Of a DNA stretch of 64,000 nt, positions 8,092 to 17,085 are shown in pieces (within the stretch, counting starts at the first letter, position 1; every line of letters begins with the position of its first letter). Source of the DNA: Bradyrhizobium sp. AT1 (GTDB taxonomy: Bacteria; Pseudomonadota; Alphaproteobacteria; Rhizobiales; Xanthobacteraceae); contig NZ_JXDL01000001.1 in the NCBI RefSeq assembly GCF_001590795.1, forward strand, positions 7,093,296 through 7,157,295, given 5' to 3'. A model generated the notes under the pieces. The model was not told where the DNA came from. It did no database searches and saw only the letters and a list, made by a program, of their open reading frames with translations. Position numbers and translations under genes: made by a program.

Positions 8092-9162
8092 TCAGCGCTT
8101 GACGGTGGCCGAAGCCGAAACCGTCGAGGCTGCTCCAATGCTTTCCCGCCAATAACGTTCGATCTGGTCGATCAAGGCAGGTGGAAGCGGGACGTAGTTG
8201 AGCGTCTCGGCCTGGGACTTGCCGTTCTGGAGTGCCCAGCGAACGAAGTCGATGGCGGCGGCGGAACGCTCCGGATATTTGGGGCCCTTCGGCATCAGCA
8301 CGAAGGTCGTCGCCGTGATCGGATAGGCATCTTCGCCGGGTGCGTTTGTGAGCACGAGGTGAAAATCCTTCTCCGCCTTCCAGTCCGCGCTGGAGGCCGC
8401 GGCCTGAAAGGACGCGGCGTCGGGGACGACGAAATTGCCGGCGCTGTTCTGCACGATTCCGAAGGAAATCCGGTCCAGCCGTTGCAGCGCGTAGGTGTAT
8501 TCGAGATAGCCGATCGCGCCGGGAATGAGACTGACGAGCGAAGCGACGCCGTCATTGCCCTTGCCGCCGAGGCCAAGCGGCCACTCGACCGAGGTGCCTT
8601 CGCCCACGCGCGATCTCCATTGCGGGCTGACTTTCGAGAGATAGTTCGACCAGTTGAACGTCGTGCCGGAGCCGTCGACACGATGGATCACCGTGATCGG
8701 CGCGTTCGGCAATCTGATCTCGGGGTTGATCGCGCCGATCGCCGGATCGTTCCAGGATTTGATCCTGCCGAGATAGATGTCCGCGAGCATCTGTCCGGTG
8801 AAGCGGATCTGGCCGGGCTTGACGCCGTCGATATTGACCACGGGAACGACGCCCCCGATCACGATCGGGAATTGCATCAAGCCGAGCTTGTCCAACTCGT
8901 TGGGATCGAGCGGCATGTCGCTTGCGCCGAAATCGACGGCCTCTTTCTTGACCAAGCCGATGCCGATGCTCGAGCCGACCGCTTGATAGTTGACGGCGTT
9001 GCCCGTCTTCGCCCTATAGGCGTCGGTCCATTTCGCCATCACCGGCGAGACGAAGGTTGAGCCCGCCCCTTTGGTCTCGGCTGCCGAGCCTTGAGTTGAC
9101 AGGCCTTGGGTTGCGACGAGCAGGGCGGTGAAGATAATTGGAAGTGCAATATGTTTGTTCAT
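8092..9162 (-). CDS. pstS: Phosphate ABC transporter periplasmic binding protein
   Basis: PstS-family phosphate binding protein, 356 residues, with a signal peptide ending near TQGSAA. Family segments are GAGSTFVSPVMAKW at the mature N-terminus, YQAVGSSIGI, DFGASDMPL and HRVDGSGTTFNWSNYL, which together line the phosphate pocket. No pstCAB or phoU genes follow, so this is a solitary copy, and the main pst operon is probably elsewhere. A Pho box was looked for upstream but no convincing match was found. Confidence 0.92.
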   Translation of the reverse strand: MNKHIALPIIFTALLVATQGLSTQGSAAETKGAGSTFVSPVMAKWTDAYRAKTGNAVNYQAVGSSIGIGLVKKEAVDFGASDMPLDPNELDKLGLMQFPIVIGGVVPVVNIDGVKPGQIRFTGQMLADIYLGRIKSWNDPAIGAINPEIRLPNAPITVIHRVDGSGTTFNWSNYLSKVSPQWRSRVGEGTSVEWPLGLGGKGNDGVASLVSLIPGAIGYLEYTYALQRLDRISFGIVQNSAGNFVVPDAASFQAAASSADWKAEKDFHLVLTNAPGEDAYPITATTFVLMPKGPKYPERSAAAIDFVRWALQNGKSQAETLNYVPLPPALIDQIERYWRESIGAASTVSASATVKR

Positions 9163-9553
9163 ATGCGCAGAGCTAACAGCTGGGGCACGAGGCCGATGTG
9201 GTCCATGTCACAACCCGATCGCGAGGCGTTCGCGCTGGCCATGGCGCACCGGTTACAGCACACCGTCAGCGGTCGCCGCGTCATCCGATTGGTGTAGATC
9301 TCAGGCGATCCGGGCCGCTCCCCGCAGTCCCTGCGCCGGGCAAGGACCATGCGCCGAATTCGGCGCGGATTGCCCTCGAAGGCGCCAAATTCAGGTCTTT
9401 TCGCGCTTCGAGGCGGCTTTATTCCGGCCATGGATGCTTTAAGGAAGGGGCAGGATCAGGTCGCAGCCGCCCGGTGGCGGTGCTAGACCCTGGTGCAGGA
9501 ACAATGGGCCGTGCCGTCCCGGCGCGAGCCGCAAGGATGAAGGATATGAGGCA
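9163..9553. other. Intergenic region between pstS and the hydroxybutyryl-CoA dehydrogenase gene
   Basis: A divergent region of about 390 bases that must carry the promoters of both flanking genes. Short frames here have no supporting features. No repeat, RNA or clear operator was seen. Confidence 0.5.
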
Positions 9554-10405
9554 ATGATCCAGACCGTTGGCATCATCGGGGCAGGGACCATGGGAAACGG
9601 CATCGCGCAGATCTGCGCGGCAGCCGGGCTCTCGGTTGTGATGGTCGACATTTCCGATGCGGCGGTGAACCGCGGGATTTCGACCGTCGGCGGCAGCCTC
9701 GAGCGCCTGGTCAAGAAGGAGAAGATGTCGGCGGCCGATCGTGATGCGACGCTCAAGCGCATCACCGGCACCACCGACCGGGCGAAGCTAGCCGATTGCG
9801 ATCTCGTCATCGAGGCCGCGACCGAGAACGAGGAGCTCAAGGTCAAGATCCTGAAGGATCTCTGCGCAACGCTCTCGCCGCGTACGCTGGTCGCGACCAA
9901 TACCTCGTCGATCTCGATCACCAAGCTCGCTGCCGCGACCGACCGTCCCGACCGCTTCATCGGCATGCACTTCTTCAACCCGGTGCCGGTGATGGCGCTG
10001 CTGGAGCTGATCCGCGGCCTGCAGACCTCGGACGACACTCACGCCAAGGCGCTCGATTTCGCCCAGCGCGTCGGCAAGGTGGCGATCACGGCGAAGAACA
10101 GCCCTGGCTTTGCAGTCAACCGCATCCTGTGCCCGATGATCAACGAGGCCATCTTCGCGCTCCAGGAGGGGATCGCGACGGCGGAAGAGATCGACGCCGG
10201 CATGAAGCTCGGCTGCAACCATCCGATTGGACCGCTGGCACTGGCGGATCTCGTCGGGCTCGACACCATGCTTTCGGTGATGGAGGTCTTTTACAAGGGC
10301 TTCAACGACCCCAAATATCGGCCAGCGCCGCTGCTGAAGGAGATGGTCGATGCCGGCCATCTCGGTCGCAAGACCGGGCAGGGCTTTTACTCTTACGGCG
10401 CCTGA
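9554..10405 (+). CDS. 3-hydroxybutyryl-CoA dehydrogenase
   Basis: 283 residues, cytoplasmic. Oxidises 3-hydroxyacyl-CoA to 3-oxoacyl-CoA with NAD(P), in fatty-acid, butyrate or polyhydroxybutyrate turnover. The Rossmann motif is GIIGAGTMGNGIAQ at residues 6-19. The catalytic His is in MHFFNPVPVM and the family Asn in NSPGFAVNRI. The C-terminal domain ends GRKTGQGFYSY, typical of the family. It is monocistronic. The thiolase at 53300 could act in the same pathway but is 43 kb away. Confidence 0.94.
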   Translation: MIQTVGIIGAGTMGNGIAQICAAAGLSVVMVDISDAAVNRGISTVGGSLERLVKKEKMSAADRDATLKRITGTTDRAKLADCDLVIEAATENEELKVKILKDLCATLSPRTLVATNTSSISITKLAAATDRPDRFIGMHFFNPVPVMALLELIRGLQTSDDTHAKALDFAQRVGKVAITAKNSPGFAVNRILCPMINEAIFALQEGIATAEEIDAGMKLGCNHPIGPLALADLVGLDTMLSVMEVFYKGFNDPKYRPAPLLKEMVDAGHLGRKTGQGFYSYGA

Positions 10406-10538
10406 TCAGGGCGTCGGCGGCGGGCCCTGGTCCGCCGCCGGATTCCGCACTTTGCGCTGCGACAAAGACGACGCGCGCAATTGGCTCGACAATGTTGAAC
10501 GGGCGGCTTGCGGAACAACGGAACGGATAACGTAGGAC

Positions 10539-11003
10539 ATGTCGGATCGACTGAAGGCCGAGCGGGAAGCTGCGGCCGCGCGGCGGAACCTGTTGACCCA
10601 GGATGCGATCGAGCGCACCGGAATCACCGAGGAGATGATCGGGGAACTCGTCACCCGCTTCTACGGACGCGTGCGCGAAGATACCCTGCTGGGGCCGGTG
10701 TTCGGCGTCGTGCAAAACTGGGACGAGCATCTCGCCAAGCTCAAAGATTTCTGGTCCTCGGTCGTGCTGATGAGCGGCCGCTATCACGGCTCGCCGATGC
10801 GGGCGCATCTGCCCCTGAGCCTGGTGGGTGGCCATTTCGACCGCTGGCTCGATCTGTTCGAGCAGACTGCGCGCGAGGTCTGCCCGCCGCCGGCCGCCAG
10901 CCTGTTCATCGACAAGGCGCGCCGCATCGCCGACAGTTTCGAGATGGCGTCGGCGACCGTCGCCGGCTCGATCGCCGCGCCGCGTCACGTGCTGAGGCCC
11001 TGA
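10539..11003 (+). CDS. Group III truncated hemoglobin
   Basis: 154-residue globin of the bacterial TrHbIII group. Family features are FYGRVREDTLLGPVF, the HL of WDEHLAKLKDFW, GRYHGSPMRAHLPL and HFDRWLDLFEQT. The His in HFDRW is the expected proximal haem ligand. Such proteins bind oxygen or NO in microaerobic or nitrosative conditions; the physiological role here is not shown. The N-terminal ~15 residues are charged and extra to the fold. It follows the dehydrogenase gene by 133 bases. Confidence 0.9.
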   Translation: MSDRLKAEREAAAARRNLLTQDAIERTGITEEMIGELVTRFYGRVREDTLLGPVFGVVQNWDEHLAKLKDFWSSVVLMSGRYHGSPMRAHLPLSLVGGHFDRWLDLFEQTAREVCPPPAASLFIDKARRIADSFEMASATVAGSIAAPRHVLRP

Positions 11004-11257
11004 CGCCTGCAGAGTGTGCAAACGTATCGCGGTGCGTTTTTGCGCAGCGCGATCGATAGAGCGCTGCACCAATTCCGACATCATCGGTCTGATCTGCAAA
11101 ATCATCATGCCGATCGCGCGGCATGACGTTGATTTTGCGAAAACGCGTTTGAATGCGTTCATTCTCATTCAATCAACGCGAGTGAAGCCATATTGATGCA
11201 CTGCGGCGCCAATTCTCCGCCTTGTTTTCGGCAGAGTTCCAGCGCCTGCTTGTGGGC

Positions 11258-11917
11258 ATGTCCCGCGCATCGTTCACGACCGACCTCTCATCGTCCGAGA
11301 ACTCCACGGAACCAAACGCCGACGCGTGCTGTGAGCAGACGCGGCGAACCGTGCTGCTCGGCGCGCTCGCCACCACGGCATGCCTCGGTTGTCCCCCGCC
11401 CGCGCGGGCGGGCGAGGGCGAGGATCCGCCTGGCTCGGACGAGCGGCCGCAGAAGGGCGATGTGCTCGTCTTCTCCGAAGGCGACAAGGAAGGAAAACTG
11501 ATCACCGCGGCCGACCTGCCGGCCGGCGGACCGCCGGTGCATGCCTGGCCGAAGGACCCCAAGACATCGGTGGTGCGCAGCGCCTCCCGGCTCAACGAGA
11601 TCCTGATCATCCGGCTCGATCCGGCGGAGCTCGACGACAAGACACGCGAGCGCGCCGTCGACGGCATCATCGCTTATTCGGCGATCTGCGCCCATGCCGG
11701 CTGTCCCGTCACCGCCTGGGTGAAGAGCGATGTCGGCGACAAGGAGGTGTTCAAATGCATGTGTCACAACTCCGAATACGATCCTCGTGCGGGCGCACAG
11801 GTCGTGTTCGGACCGGCGCCGCGACGGCTCGCGGCGCTGCCGCTCGCGCTCGCTGACGGCTCGCTCAGCGTCGCCGGCAATTTCATCGGAAAGGTAGGTG
11901 GCGCGCAGCCAGGATGA
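11258..11917 (+). CDS. Tat-exported Rieske [2Fe-2S] protein
   Basis: A 219-residue protein with a twin-arginine signal (TRRTVLLGALATTACLGC) and a Rieske cluster site. The first half-site is CAHAGC and the second KCMCHNSEYDP, giving Cys-x-His and Cys-x-x-His ligands. The mature protein should be periplasmic, folded with its cluster before export. It lies 119 bases upstream of a PQQ alcohol dehydrogenase on the same strand, so it may take electrons from it instead of, or with, a cytochrome. The frame extends to a TTG at 11222; the ATG at 11258 is preferred. Confidence 0.82.
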   Translation: MSRASFTTDLSSSENSTEPNADACCEQTRRTVLLGALATTACLGCPPPARAGEGEDPPGSDERPQKGDVLVFSEGDKEGKLITAADLPAGGPPVHAWPKDPKTSVVRSASRLNEILIIRLDPAELDDKTRERAVDGIIAYSAICAHAGCPVTAWVKSDVGDKEVFKCMCHNSEYDPRAGAQVVFGPAPRRLAALPLALADGSLSVAGNFIGKVGGAQPG

Positions 11918-12036
11918 CGGACGGTGCGGGCCCCGCGCCCGCGTCACGAAAGGTCGTATCCGCCGACGGGCGGACGACGGGACGAACGACAAGAATTCAA
12001 CACAAGAATTCAAACGGATGAAAAAGGGGAACGTCC

Positions 12037-13776
12037 ATGAACACTTCCATGACCAGGAAGCAATTCTACCTGTCCGGCTTCGTCGCCTTCACCTGCCTTG
12101 TTTCGACCGCCGCTGCGGCTGGCCCGATCGAGAGCTACACGCCGGTCACCGCGCAGCGGCTGGAGAATCCGGAGCCAAGCAATTGGATGCTCTATCGGCG
12201 CACCTATGACGGCCACGGTTACAGCCCGCTCGAGCAGATCAACACCTCCAACGTCAAGAACCTCACGCCGGTCTGGACTTTTGCCACCGGCGTCGTCGAA
12301 GGCCACGAGGCGCCGCCGATCGTCAACAACGGCGTGATGTTCGTGGCGACCCCGATGGGGCAGGTGATCGCCCTGAATGCCAAGACCGGCGACGAATATT
12401 GGCGCTACAAGCGGCAGCTCCCCGACGATCTGTTCCAGCTGCACCCGACCAGCCGCGGTGTCGGTCTGTGGGAGGACAAGCTCTTCCTCGCCACCACGGA
12501 CGACCACGTCGTCGCGCTCGATGCCAAGACCGGCAAGGTGGTGTGGGACACCAAGGTGCAGGACTACAAGAAGGGCCAGTACATGACCCTGATGCCGTTG
12601 ATCGTCGACGGCAAGGTCATCGTCGGCGGCTCCGGCGGCGAGTTCGGCGTGCGCGGCTATGTCGCCGCCTACGACGCCAAGGACGGCAAGGAGCTATGGC
12701 GGACCTTCACCATTCCCGGCGAAGGCGAACCGGGCCATGAAACCTGGCAGGGCGACGACTGGAAGAACGGCGGCGGCTCGGCCTGGATGACCGGCAATTA
12801 CGACAAGGAGACCAAGACGATCTATTGGGGCGTCGGCAACGCCGCGCCATGGCCCGGCGAGACCCATCCCGGCGACAATCTCTACACCTCCTCGGTGCTC
12901 GCGCTCGATCCCAACACCGGCAAGATCAAGACCCATCATCAATATCACCAGAACGATTCCTGGGACTGGGATGAGGTCGAGGCGCCGATGCTGATCGACC
13001 TGCAGCGCGACGGCAAGAACATCAAGAGCCTGGTCCATCCGGGCCGCGATGCGATCTTCTGGGTGCTCGAGCGCACGCCGACCAAGATCAACTATGTCGC
13101 CGGCTGGCCGTTCGTCTCCACCGACGTCTGGAAGGGTATCGAACCCGAGAGCGGCAAGCCGATCGTCGATCCCGCGCACAAGCCGGTGATCGGCAAGCGC
13201 GTCGAGTTCTGTCCGTCGCTATGGGGCGGCAAGGACTGGCCGTCGGCGGCCTACAGCCAGAAGACCGGCCTCGTCTACGTGCCCGCCAACGAGAATTTCT
13301 GCGGCGGGTTCACCGGCGAGAAAGTCGCGCTCAAGCCGGGCGAGCTCTGGCTCGGCACCAAGCCGGAGGACATCGGCCTGAAGGTGAAGCCGGGCGCGGA
13401 TCATTTCGGCGAGCTGCAGGCTTGGGATCCTTCGACGGGCAAGAAGGTGTGGCAGCACAACTTCCCGAAATCGCAGCTGTTCGGCTCGGTGACGGCGACC
13501 GCGGGCGATCTCATCTTCGTCGGCGGCACCAATGATCGCAACTTCCGCGCCTTCAATGCCAAGACCGGCGAGCTGCTGTGGGAGCAGAAGACCAACTCCG
13601 GCATCATGGGCATGCCGGTGTCCTATGAGATCGACGGCACGCAGTACATCGCGATCCAGTCGGGTTGGGGCGTGGACGCGCAGCGCATCCAGGATGCACT
13701 GGTGACCAACAACATCGGCATCGAAGCCAACGTGCCGCAAGGCGGCGTCATCTGGGTGTTCGCGCTCAAGAAGTAG
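12037..13776 (+). CDS. PQQ-dependent alcohol dehydrogenase lacking the vicinal disulfide
   Basis: A 579-residue periplasmic quinoprotein with a signal peptide ending AAAA near residue 28 and eight-bladed propeller tryptophan-docking repeats such as ALNAKTGDEYW and ALDAKTGKVVW. The metal ligands are present: Glu in GGSGGEFG (~202), Asn in GVGNAA (~268), catalytic Asp310, plus Asp312 in SWDWDEVE, the extra Asp linked to lanthanide use. The adjacent Cys-Cys pair that normally stacks on PQQ is missing; the aligned stretch reads QLHPTSRG (134-141). The ribosome site AAAAGGGGAAC lies before the ATG. Substrate unknown; the Rieske gene upstream suggests a dedicated acceptor. Confidence 0.9.
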   Translation: MNTSMTRKQFYLSGFVAFTCLVSTAAAAGPIESYTPVTAQRLENPEPSNWMLYRRTYDGHGYSPLEQINTSNVKNLTPVWTFATGVVEGHEAPPIVNNGVMFVATPMGQVIALNAKTGDEYWRYKRQLPDDLFQLHPTSRGVGLWEDKLFLATTDDHVVALDAKTGKVVWDTKVQDYKKGQYMTLMPLIVDGKVIVGGSGGEFGVRGYVAAYDAKDGKELWRTFTIPGEGEPGHETWQGDDWKNGGGSAWMTGNYDKETKTIYWGVGNAAPWPGETHPGDNLYTSSVLALDPNTGKIKTHHQYHQNDSWDWDEVEAPMLIDLQRDGKNIKSLVHPGRDAIFWVLERTPTKINYVAGWPFVSTDVWKGIEPESGKPIVDPAHKPVIGKRVEFCPSLWGGKDWPSAAYSQKTGLVYVPANENFCGGFTGEKVALKPGELWLGTKPEDIGLKVKPGADHFGELQAWDPSTGKKVWQHNFPKSQLFGSVTATAGDLIFVGGTNDRNFRAFNAKTGELLWEQKTNSGIMGMPVSYEIDGTQYIAIQSGWGVDAQRIQDALVTNNIGIEANVPQGGVIWVFALKK

Positions 13777-13877
13777 CTCCGCGGGCGGATCGAAGACAGC
13801 GGAGTAGCAGGGGGGTGGTGAATGCGGCGGACGGCAACGTCCGCCGCATTTTTGTGATGGACGGCCCGCGGACTCTT

Positions 13878-13963
13878 CGTCATGCCCGGGCTCGTCCCGG
13901 GCATCCACGCTCTTCGGGTCGCGGCAAAGATCGTGGATGGCCGGGACAAGCCCGGCCATGACT
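13878..13963. repeat. Dispersed palindromic intergenic repeat
   Basis: Two palindromic halves, GTCATGCCCGGGCTCGTCCC and its near mirror GGCCGGGACAAGCCCGGCC, face each other around a short core. This is the style of short interspersed palindromes common in Bradyrhizobium and relatives. It lies between the PQQ dehydrogenase stop and a small exported gene. Confidence 0.75.
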
Positions 13964-13982
13964 GCGTGAAGGACCAGAAGGT

Positions 13983-14240
13983 CTATTTCCCCTGGCGGTC
14001 GACCTTGTCCTTTTCCTTCTGGTTCATTTCCTGAACCTTCGGATCGGGATTGTGCTGCCCAGTTGTCTGTGTGGTCGAGGCGGGCGGGGCGCTGGCGTTT
14101 GGCAGTGAGGTCTGGTCCGGCGTGCCTGGGCGCGTTGCCGTGGTTGGCGGCGTTGTGCTGCTTTGGGCGAATGCGCCTGAGGCCGTCAAAAGAAAGGCGC
14201 TCGACAGCGAGACTGCGAGCGCCCTTGAGATGTTGGTCAT
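13983..14240 (-). CDS. Hypothetical small exported protein
   Basis: 85 residues. A signal peptide (LAVSLSSAFLLTASGAFA) is followed by a Thr/Pro/Ser/Ala-rich stretch and a charged tail (EMNQKEKDKVDRQGK). Probably periplasmic and unstructured. No domain or function recognised. It lies downstream of the aldehyde oxidoreductase pair on the same strand. Confidence 0.6.
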   Translation of the reverse strand: MTNISRALAVSLSSAFLLTASGAFAQSSTTPPTTATRPGTPDQTSLPNASAPPASTTQTTGQHNPDPKVQEMNQKEKDKVDRQGK

Positions 14241-14312
14241 CGATCTGCTCCTGTCAGATCGATGGAAACGGCGCGAGACGCCTGGTGTTCCGTCTCGCGC
14301 TTCAGTTTCGCC

Positions 14313-16625
14313 TCAAGCCTCCAATTGCTTGCCGATCGGAAGCGAGCGGATGCGCTTTCCCGTCGCGGCGAAGATCGCATTGATCAGCGCCGGCGCGAAT
14401 GGCGGCACGCCGGGCTCGCCGACGCCGCTCGGCGGCGTGTCGGGACCGGGCGGCACGATATAGACGTTGGTCACAACAGGAGATTCGTCGATCCTGACGA
14501 CCTGGAAGTCGTCAAAATTCTTCTGCTGCACCTTGCCGTCCTTGAAGCTGATCTCGCCGTATTTGGCGAGGCTCAGCCCCATGATCGCGGCGCCCTCGAT
14601 CTGCGAGGCGATGCGTTCGGGGTTGACATAGGTGCCGCAGTCGATGGCGGTATCGACCCGCGGGACTGTCAGCTTGCCCTTGTCGTCGACGGCCACCTCG
14701 ACGATGGTCGCGATGTAGCTGACGAAGCTGCGGTGCACGGCAATGCCAAGACCGTGGCCCTTCGGCACCTTTCGACCCCATTCGCCCTTCTCGGCGACCA
14801 GCTCGACCACCTTGCGCAGGCGCGCGGTGTCGATCGGGTAGCTGTCCTGGGGCTCGCCATAGTTCCAGAGGTCCTTCACCGCCGGCTTGACGATCCGCGG
14901 GCTGCCGATCAGCTCGAGCAGCATGTCTTTCTGGTCGCGCCCCGTCGCCTGCGCGATCTCGCCGACCATCGACTGCACCGCGAAGGCACGCGGGATGTTG
15001 GAGACCGAGCGGAACCAGCCGATGCGGGTATGCGCGGCGGCTTCCGGATTCTCGCAGGAGATGTTTGCGATCTCGAACGGCATGTCCGCGAGGCCCATGC
15101 CGATCTCGAACGGCGCCTGGTGCACCGTGCCGGCCGCAAACGTCGAGGCGATGCTGGGGGCCACGCTGCGATGGCGCCAAGCGATCACCTTGCCGCTCTT
15201 GTCGAGGCCGGCCTCGATGCGCTCGACCGAGACCGTGTGCAGGAACCCGTTGTGGATGTCGTCCTCCCGCGTCCACTGCACCTTCACCGGCGCACCGAGC
15301 TCCTTGGAGAGCAGGGCGGCCTCGAGCGCAAAGTCGCATTTCGACTTGCGGCCGAAACCGCCGCCGAGCAGCGTCACGTTGACGGTGACGTTGCCCTCGG
15401 GAATGCCGAGCGTCTTGGCGACGTCGTCGCGGGTGCCGCCCGGGCTCTGTACCGGCGCCCAGATCTCGGCCTTGTCGCCCTTGACGTCGGCGACCGCCAC
15501 CGGTGGCTCCATGCTGACATGGGCAAGATGCGGGATGTAGTACTCGCCGACGATCACCTTGTCGGCACCCTTCAGCGCAGCATCCGCGTCGCCCTCCTTG
15601 CGCACGACGAGGCCCGGCTTGCGCGAGGCTTCCTCGAGCTCCTTGCGATAGGCGACCGAATCGTACTTGGCGTTGGCGCCGTCGTCCCAGACCAGCTTCA
15701 GCGCATCGCGGCCCTTGATCGCCGCGCCAGTGTTGCGCGCGATCACGGCAACGCCGCCGAGCGGTTGGAACTTTGACGGCCACGGCCAGCCCTGAACCTT
15801 CATCACTTTCTCGACGCCGGGGACCTTCAGCGCCGCGTCCGGATCGAACGAGACGAGCGTGCCGCCGGTCACCGGTGGGCGCGCGATCACGGCATATTTC
15901 ATGCCTGGCAACCGCACGTCGGCGCCGTAACGCGCCTTGCCGGTAGTGATGTCGTGGAGATCGACGATGCCGACCTGGCCCTTGGTGAGATAGCGGAAGT
16001 CTTTGGGGTCCTTCAGCTTGAGGCCTTCGATTGCAGGCACCGATTCCTTGGCGGCATCGGCGGCGAGCTCGCCGAAGCCCAGCTTGCGGCCGCTGGCGCT
16101 ATGGACGACCTCGTGATTGACGGCCTTGACCTCGGTCGCCGGCACGCCCCAGCGCTTGGCCGCGGCCTGCTCCAGCATAGTGCGGGCGGCGGCGCCGATC
16201 TGGCGCATCGGGATCAGATAATGCCGCGTGCTGCGCGAGCCGTCGGTGTCCTGGTTGCCGAACTTGACCTCGTCGCCATGGGCCTGCTGCACCTTGACCC
16301 TGGACCAGTCGGCTTCCATCTCCTCGGCCACGATCAGCGGCAGGCTGGTGCGCACGCCGGTGCCCATCTCGGAACGGTGTCCGATGATGGTGACAATGCC
16401 ATCGGGGGCGACCGAAACGAACACGCGGGGATCGACCACGACGCCGTGCGGCATCTTGCCGGCACCGGTTTCATAGGCGAGCGCCTGGCGCGACATCACG
16501 GGGGCGGCGAGCACGAAGCCGCCCGTGACGCCGAGTCCCTTCAGGATGCTGCGGCGCGAGATCTTCTCGACCCTGACGTGCTTCTCGAAACCGCGAAGCT
16601 TGCGGGGATTGTCGATGAAATTCAT
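14313..16625 (-). CDS. Molybdopterin aldehyde oxidoreductase large subunit, isoquinoline-oxidoreductase type
   Basis: A 770-residue molybdenum cofactor subunit of the xanthine oxidase superfamily, IorB-like branch. A twin-arginine type leader (ISRRSILKGLGVTGGFVLAA) suggests export as a folded complex. Cofactor-binding segments include GHRSEMGTGVRTSLP, LLGGGFGRKSKCDF, the AAAHTRIGWFRSV region, and near the C-terminus SGVGEPGVPPFAPALINA with the catalytic Glu. The ATG at 16625 comes one base after the stop of the FeS subunit gene, so the pair is translated together. The substrate is probably an aldehyde or N-heterocycle; position among quinoprotein genes favours aldehydes. Confidence 0.88.
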   Translation of the reverse strand: MNFIDNPRKLRGFEKHVRVEKISRRSILKGLGVTGGFVLAAPVMSRQALAYETGAGKMPHGVVVDPRVFVSVAPDGIVTIIGHRSEMGTGVRTSLPLIVAEEMEADWSRVKVQQAHGDEVKFGNQDTDGSRSTRHYLIPMRQIGAAARTMLEQAAAKRWGVPATEVKAVNHEVVHSASGRKLGFGELAADAAKESVPAIEGLKLKDPKDFRYLTKGQVGIVDLHDITTGKARYGADVRLPGMKYAVIARPPVTGGTLVSFDPDAALKVPGVEKVMKVQGWPWPSKFQPLGGVAVIARNTGAAIKGRDALKLVWDDGANAKYDSVAYRKELEEASRKPGLVVRKEGDADAALKGADKVIVGEYYIPHLAHVSMEPPVAVADVKGDKAEIWAPVQSPGGTRDDVAKTLGIPEGNVTVNVTLLGGGFGRKSKCDFALEAALLSKELGAPVKVQWTREDDIHNGFLHTVSVERIEAGLDKSGKVIAWRHRSVAPSIASTFAAGTVHQAPFEIGMGLADMPFEIANISCENPEAAAHTRIGWFRSVSNIPRAFAVQSMVGEIAQATGRDQKDMLLELIGSPRIVKPAVKDLWNYGEPQDSYPIDTARLRKVVELVAEKGEWGRKVPKGHGLGIAVHRSFVSYIATIVEVAVDDKGKLTVPRVDTAIDCGTYVNPERIASQIEGAAIMGLSLAKYGEISFKDGKVQQKNFDDFQVVRIDESPVVTNVYIVPPGPDTPPSGVGEPGVPPFAPALINAIFAATGKRIRSLPIGKQLEA

Positions 16626-16626
16626 G

Positions 16627-17085
16627 TCACACTCCCGTCGATGCGAGATGGACCGCGTTCTCGATGCGTTGATAGCAACCGCAGCGGCAGATGTTGCCGG
16701 ACATCGCCTCGCGGATCTGGTCATGCGAGGGCTTCGGGTTGTCCATCAGAAGTGCCGCGGCCTGCATGATCTGGCCGGCTTGGCAGAAGCCGCATTGCGG
16801 CACGTTGACCTGGCGCCAGGCCTTTTGCACCGGATGGTCGCCGTTCGGATGCAGCCCCTCGATCGTCGTGACCTCGCGTCCGGAGACGTCCTTCACCGAC
16901 GTGATGCAGGCGCGCACGGCCTCCTTGTCGACGATGACGGTGCAGGCGCCACACAGGGCCTGACCGCAGCCGTATTTGGTGCCGGTCAGCCCGGCTTCGT
17001 CACGCAGGAACCAGAGTAGCGGGAGATCCGGGTCGCCGTCCCAGCTCTGTTCCTGGCCGTTGATCTTCACCTTGATCATGATCAT
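16627..17085 (-). CDS. [2Fe-2S] small subunit of the aldehyde oxidoreductase
   Basis: 152 residues with two [2Fe-2S] sites. The N-terminal plant-ferredoxin type cluster is in KYGCGQALCGACTVIVD and the C-terminal cluster uses CGFCQAGQIMQ and CRCGCYQRI. It passes electrons from the molybdenum site of the partner. There is no own export signal, which fits co-export with the large subunit's Tat leader. No FAD subunit is present, as in the IorAB class, where a cytochrome or other carrier takes the electrons. It is the first gene of the pair. Confidence 0.92.
   Translation of the reverse strand: MIMIKVKINGQEQSWDGDPDLPLLWFLRDEAGLTGTKYGCGQALCGACTVIVDKEAVRACITSVKDVSGREVTTIEGLHPNGDHPVQKAWRQVNVPQCGFCQAGQIMQAAALLMDNPKPSHDQIREAMSGNICRCGCYQRIENAVHLASTGV

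Noticed and set aside
9163..9240. Pho box upstream of pstS
   Set aside because: A TGTGACATG-like stretch is seen but not the two spaced CTGTCAT-like half-sites.
14262..15776. 504-codon plus-strand frame opposite the molybdopterin subunit
   Set aside because: Shadow; the opposite strand carries a full family match.
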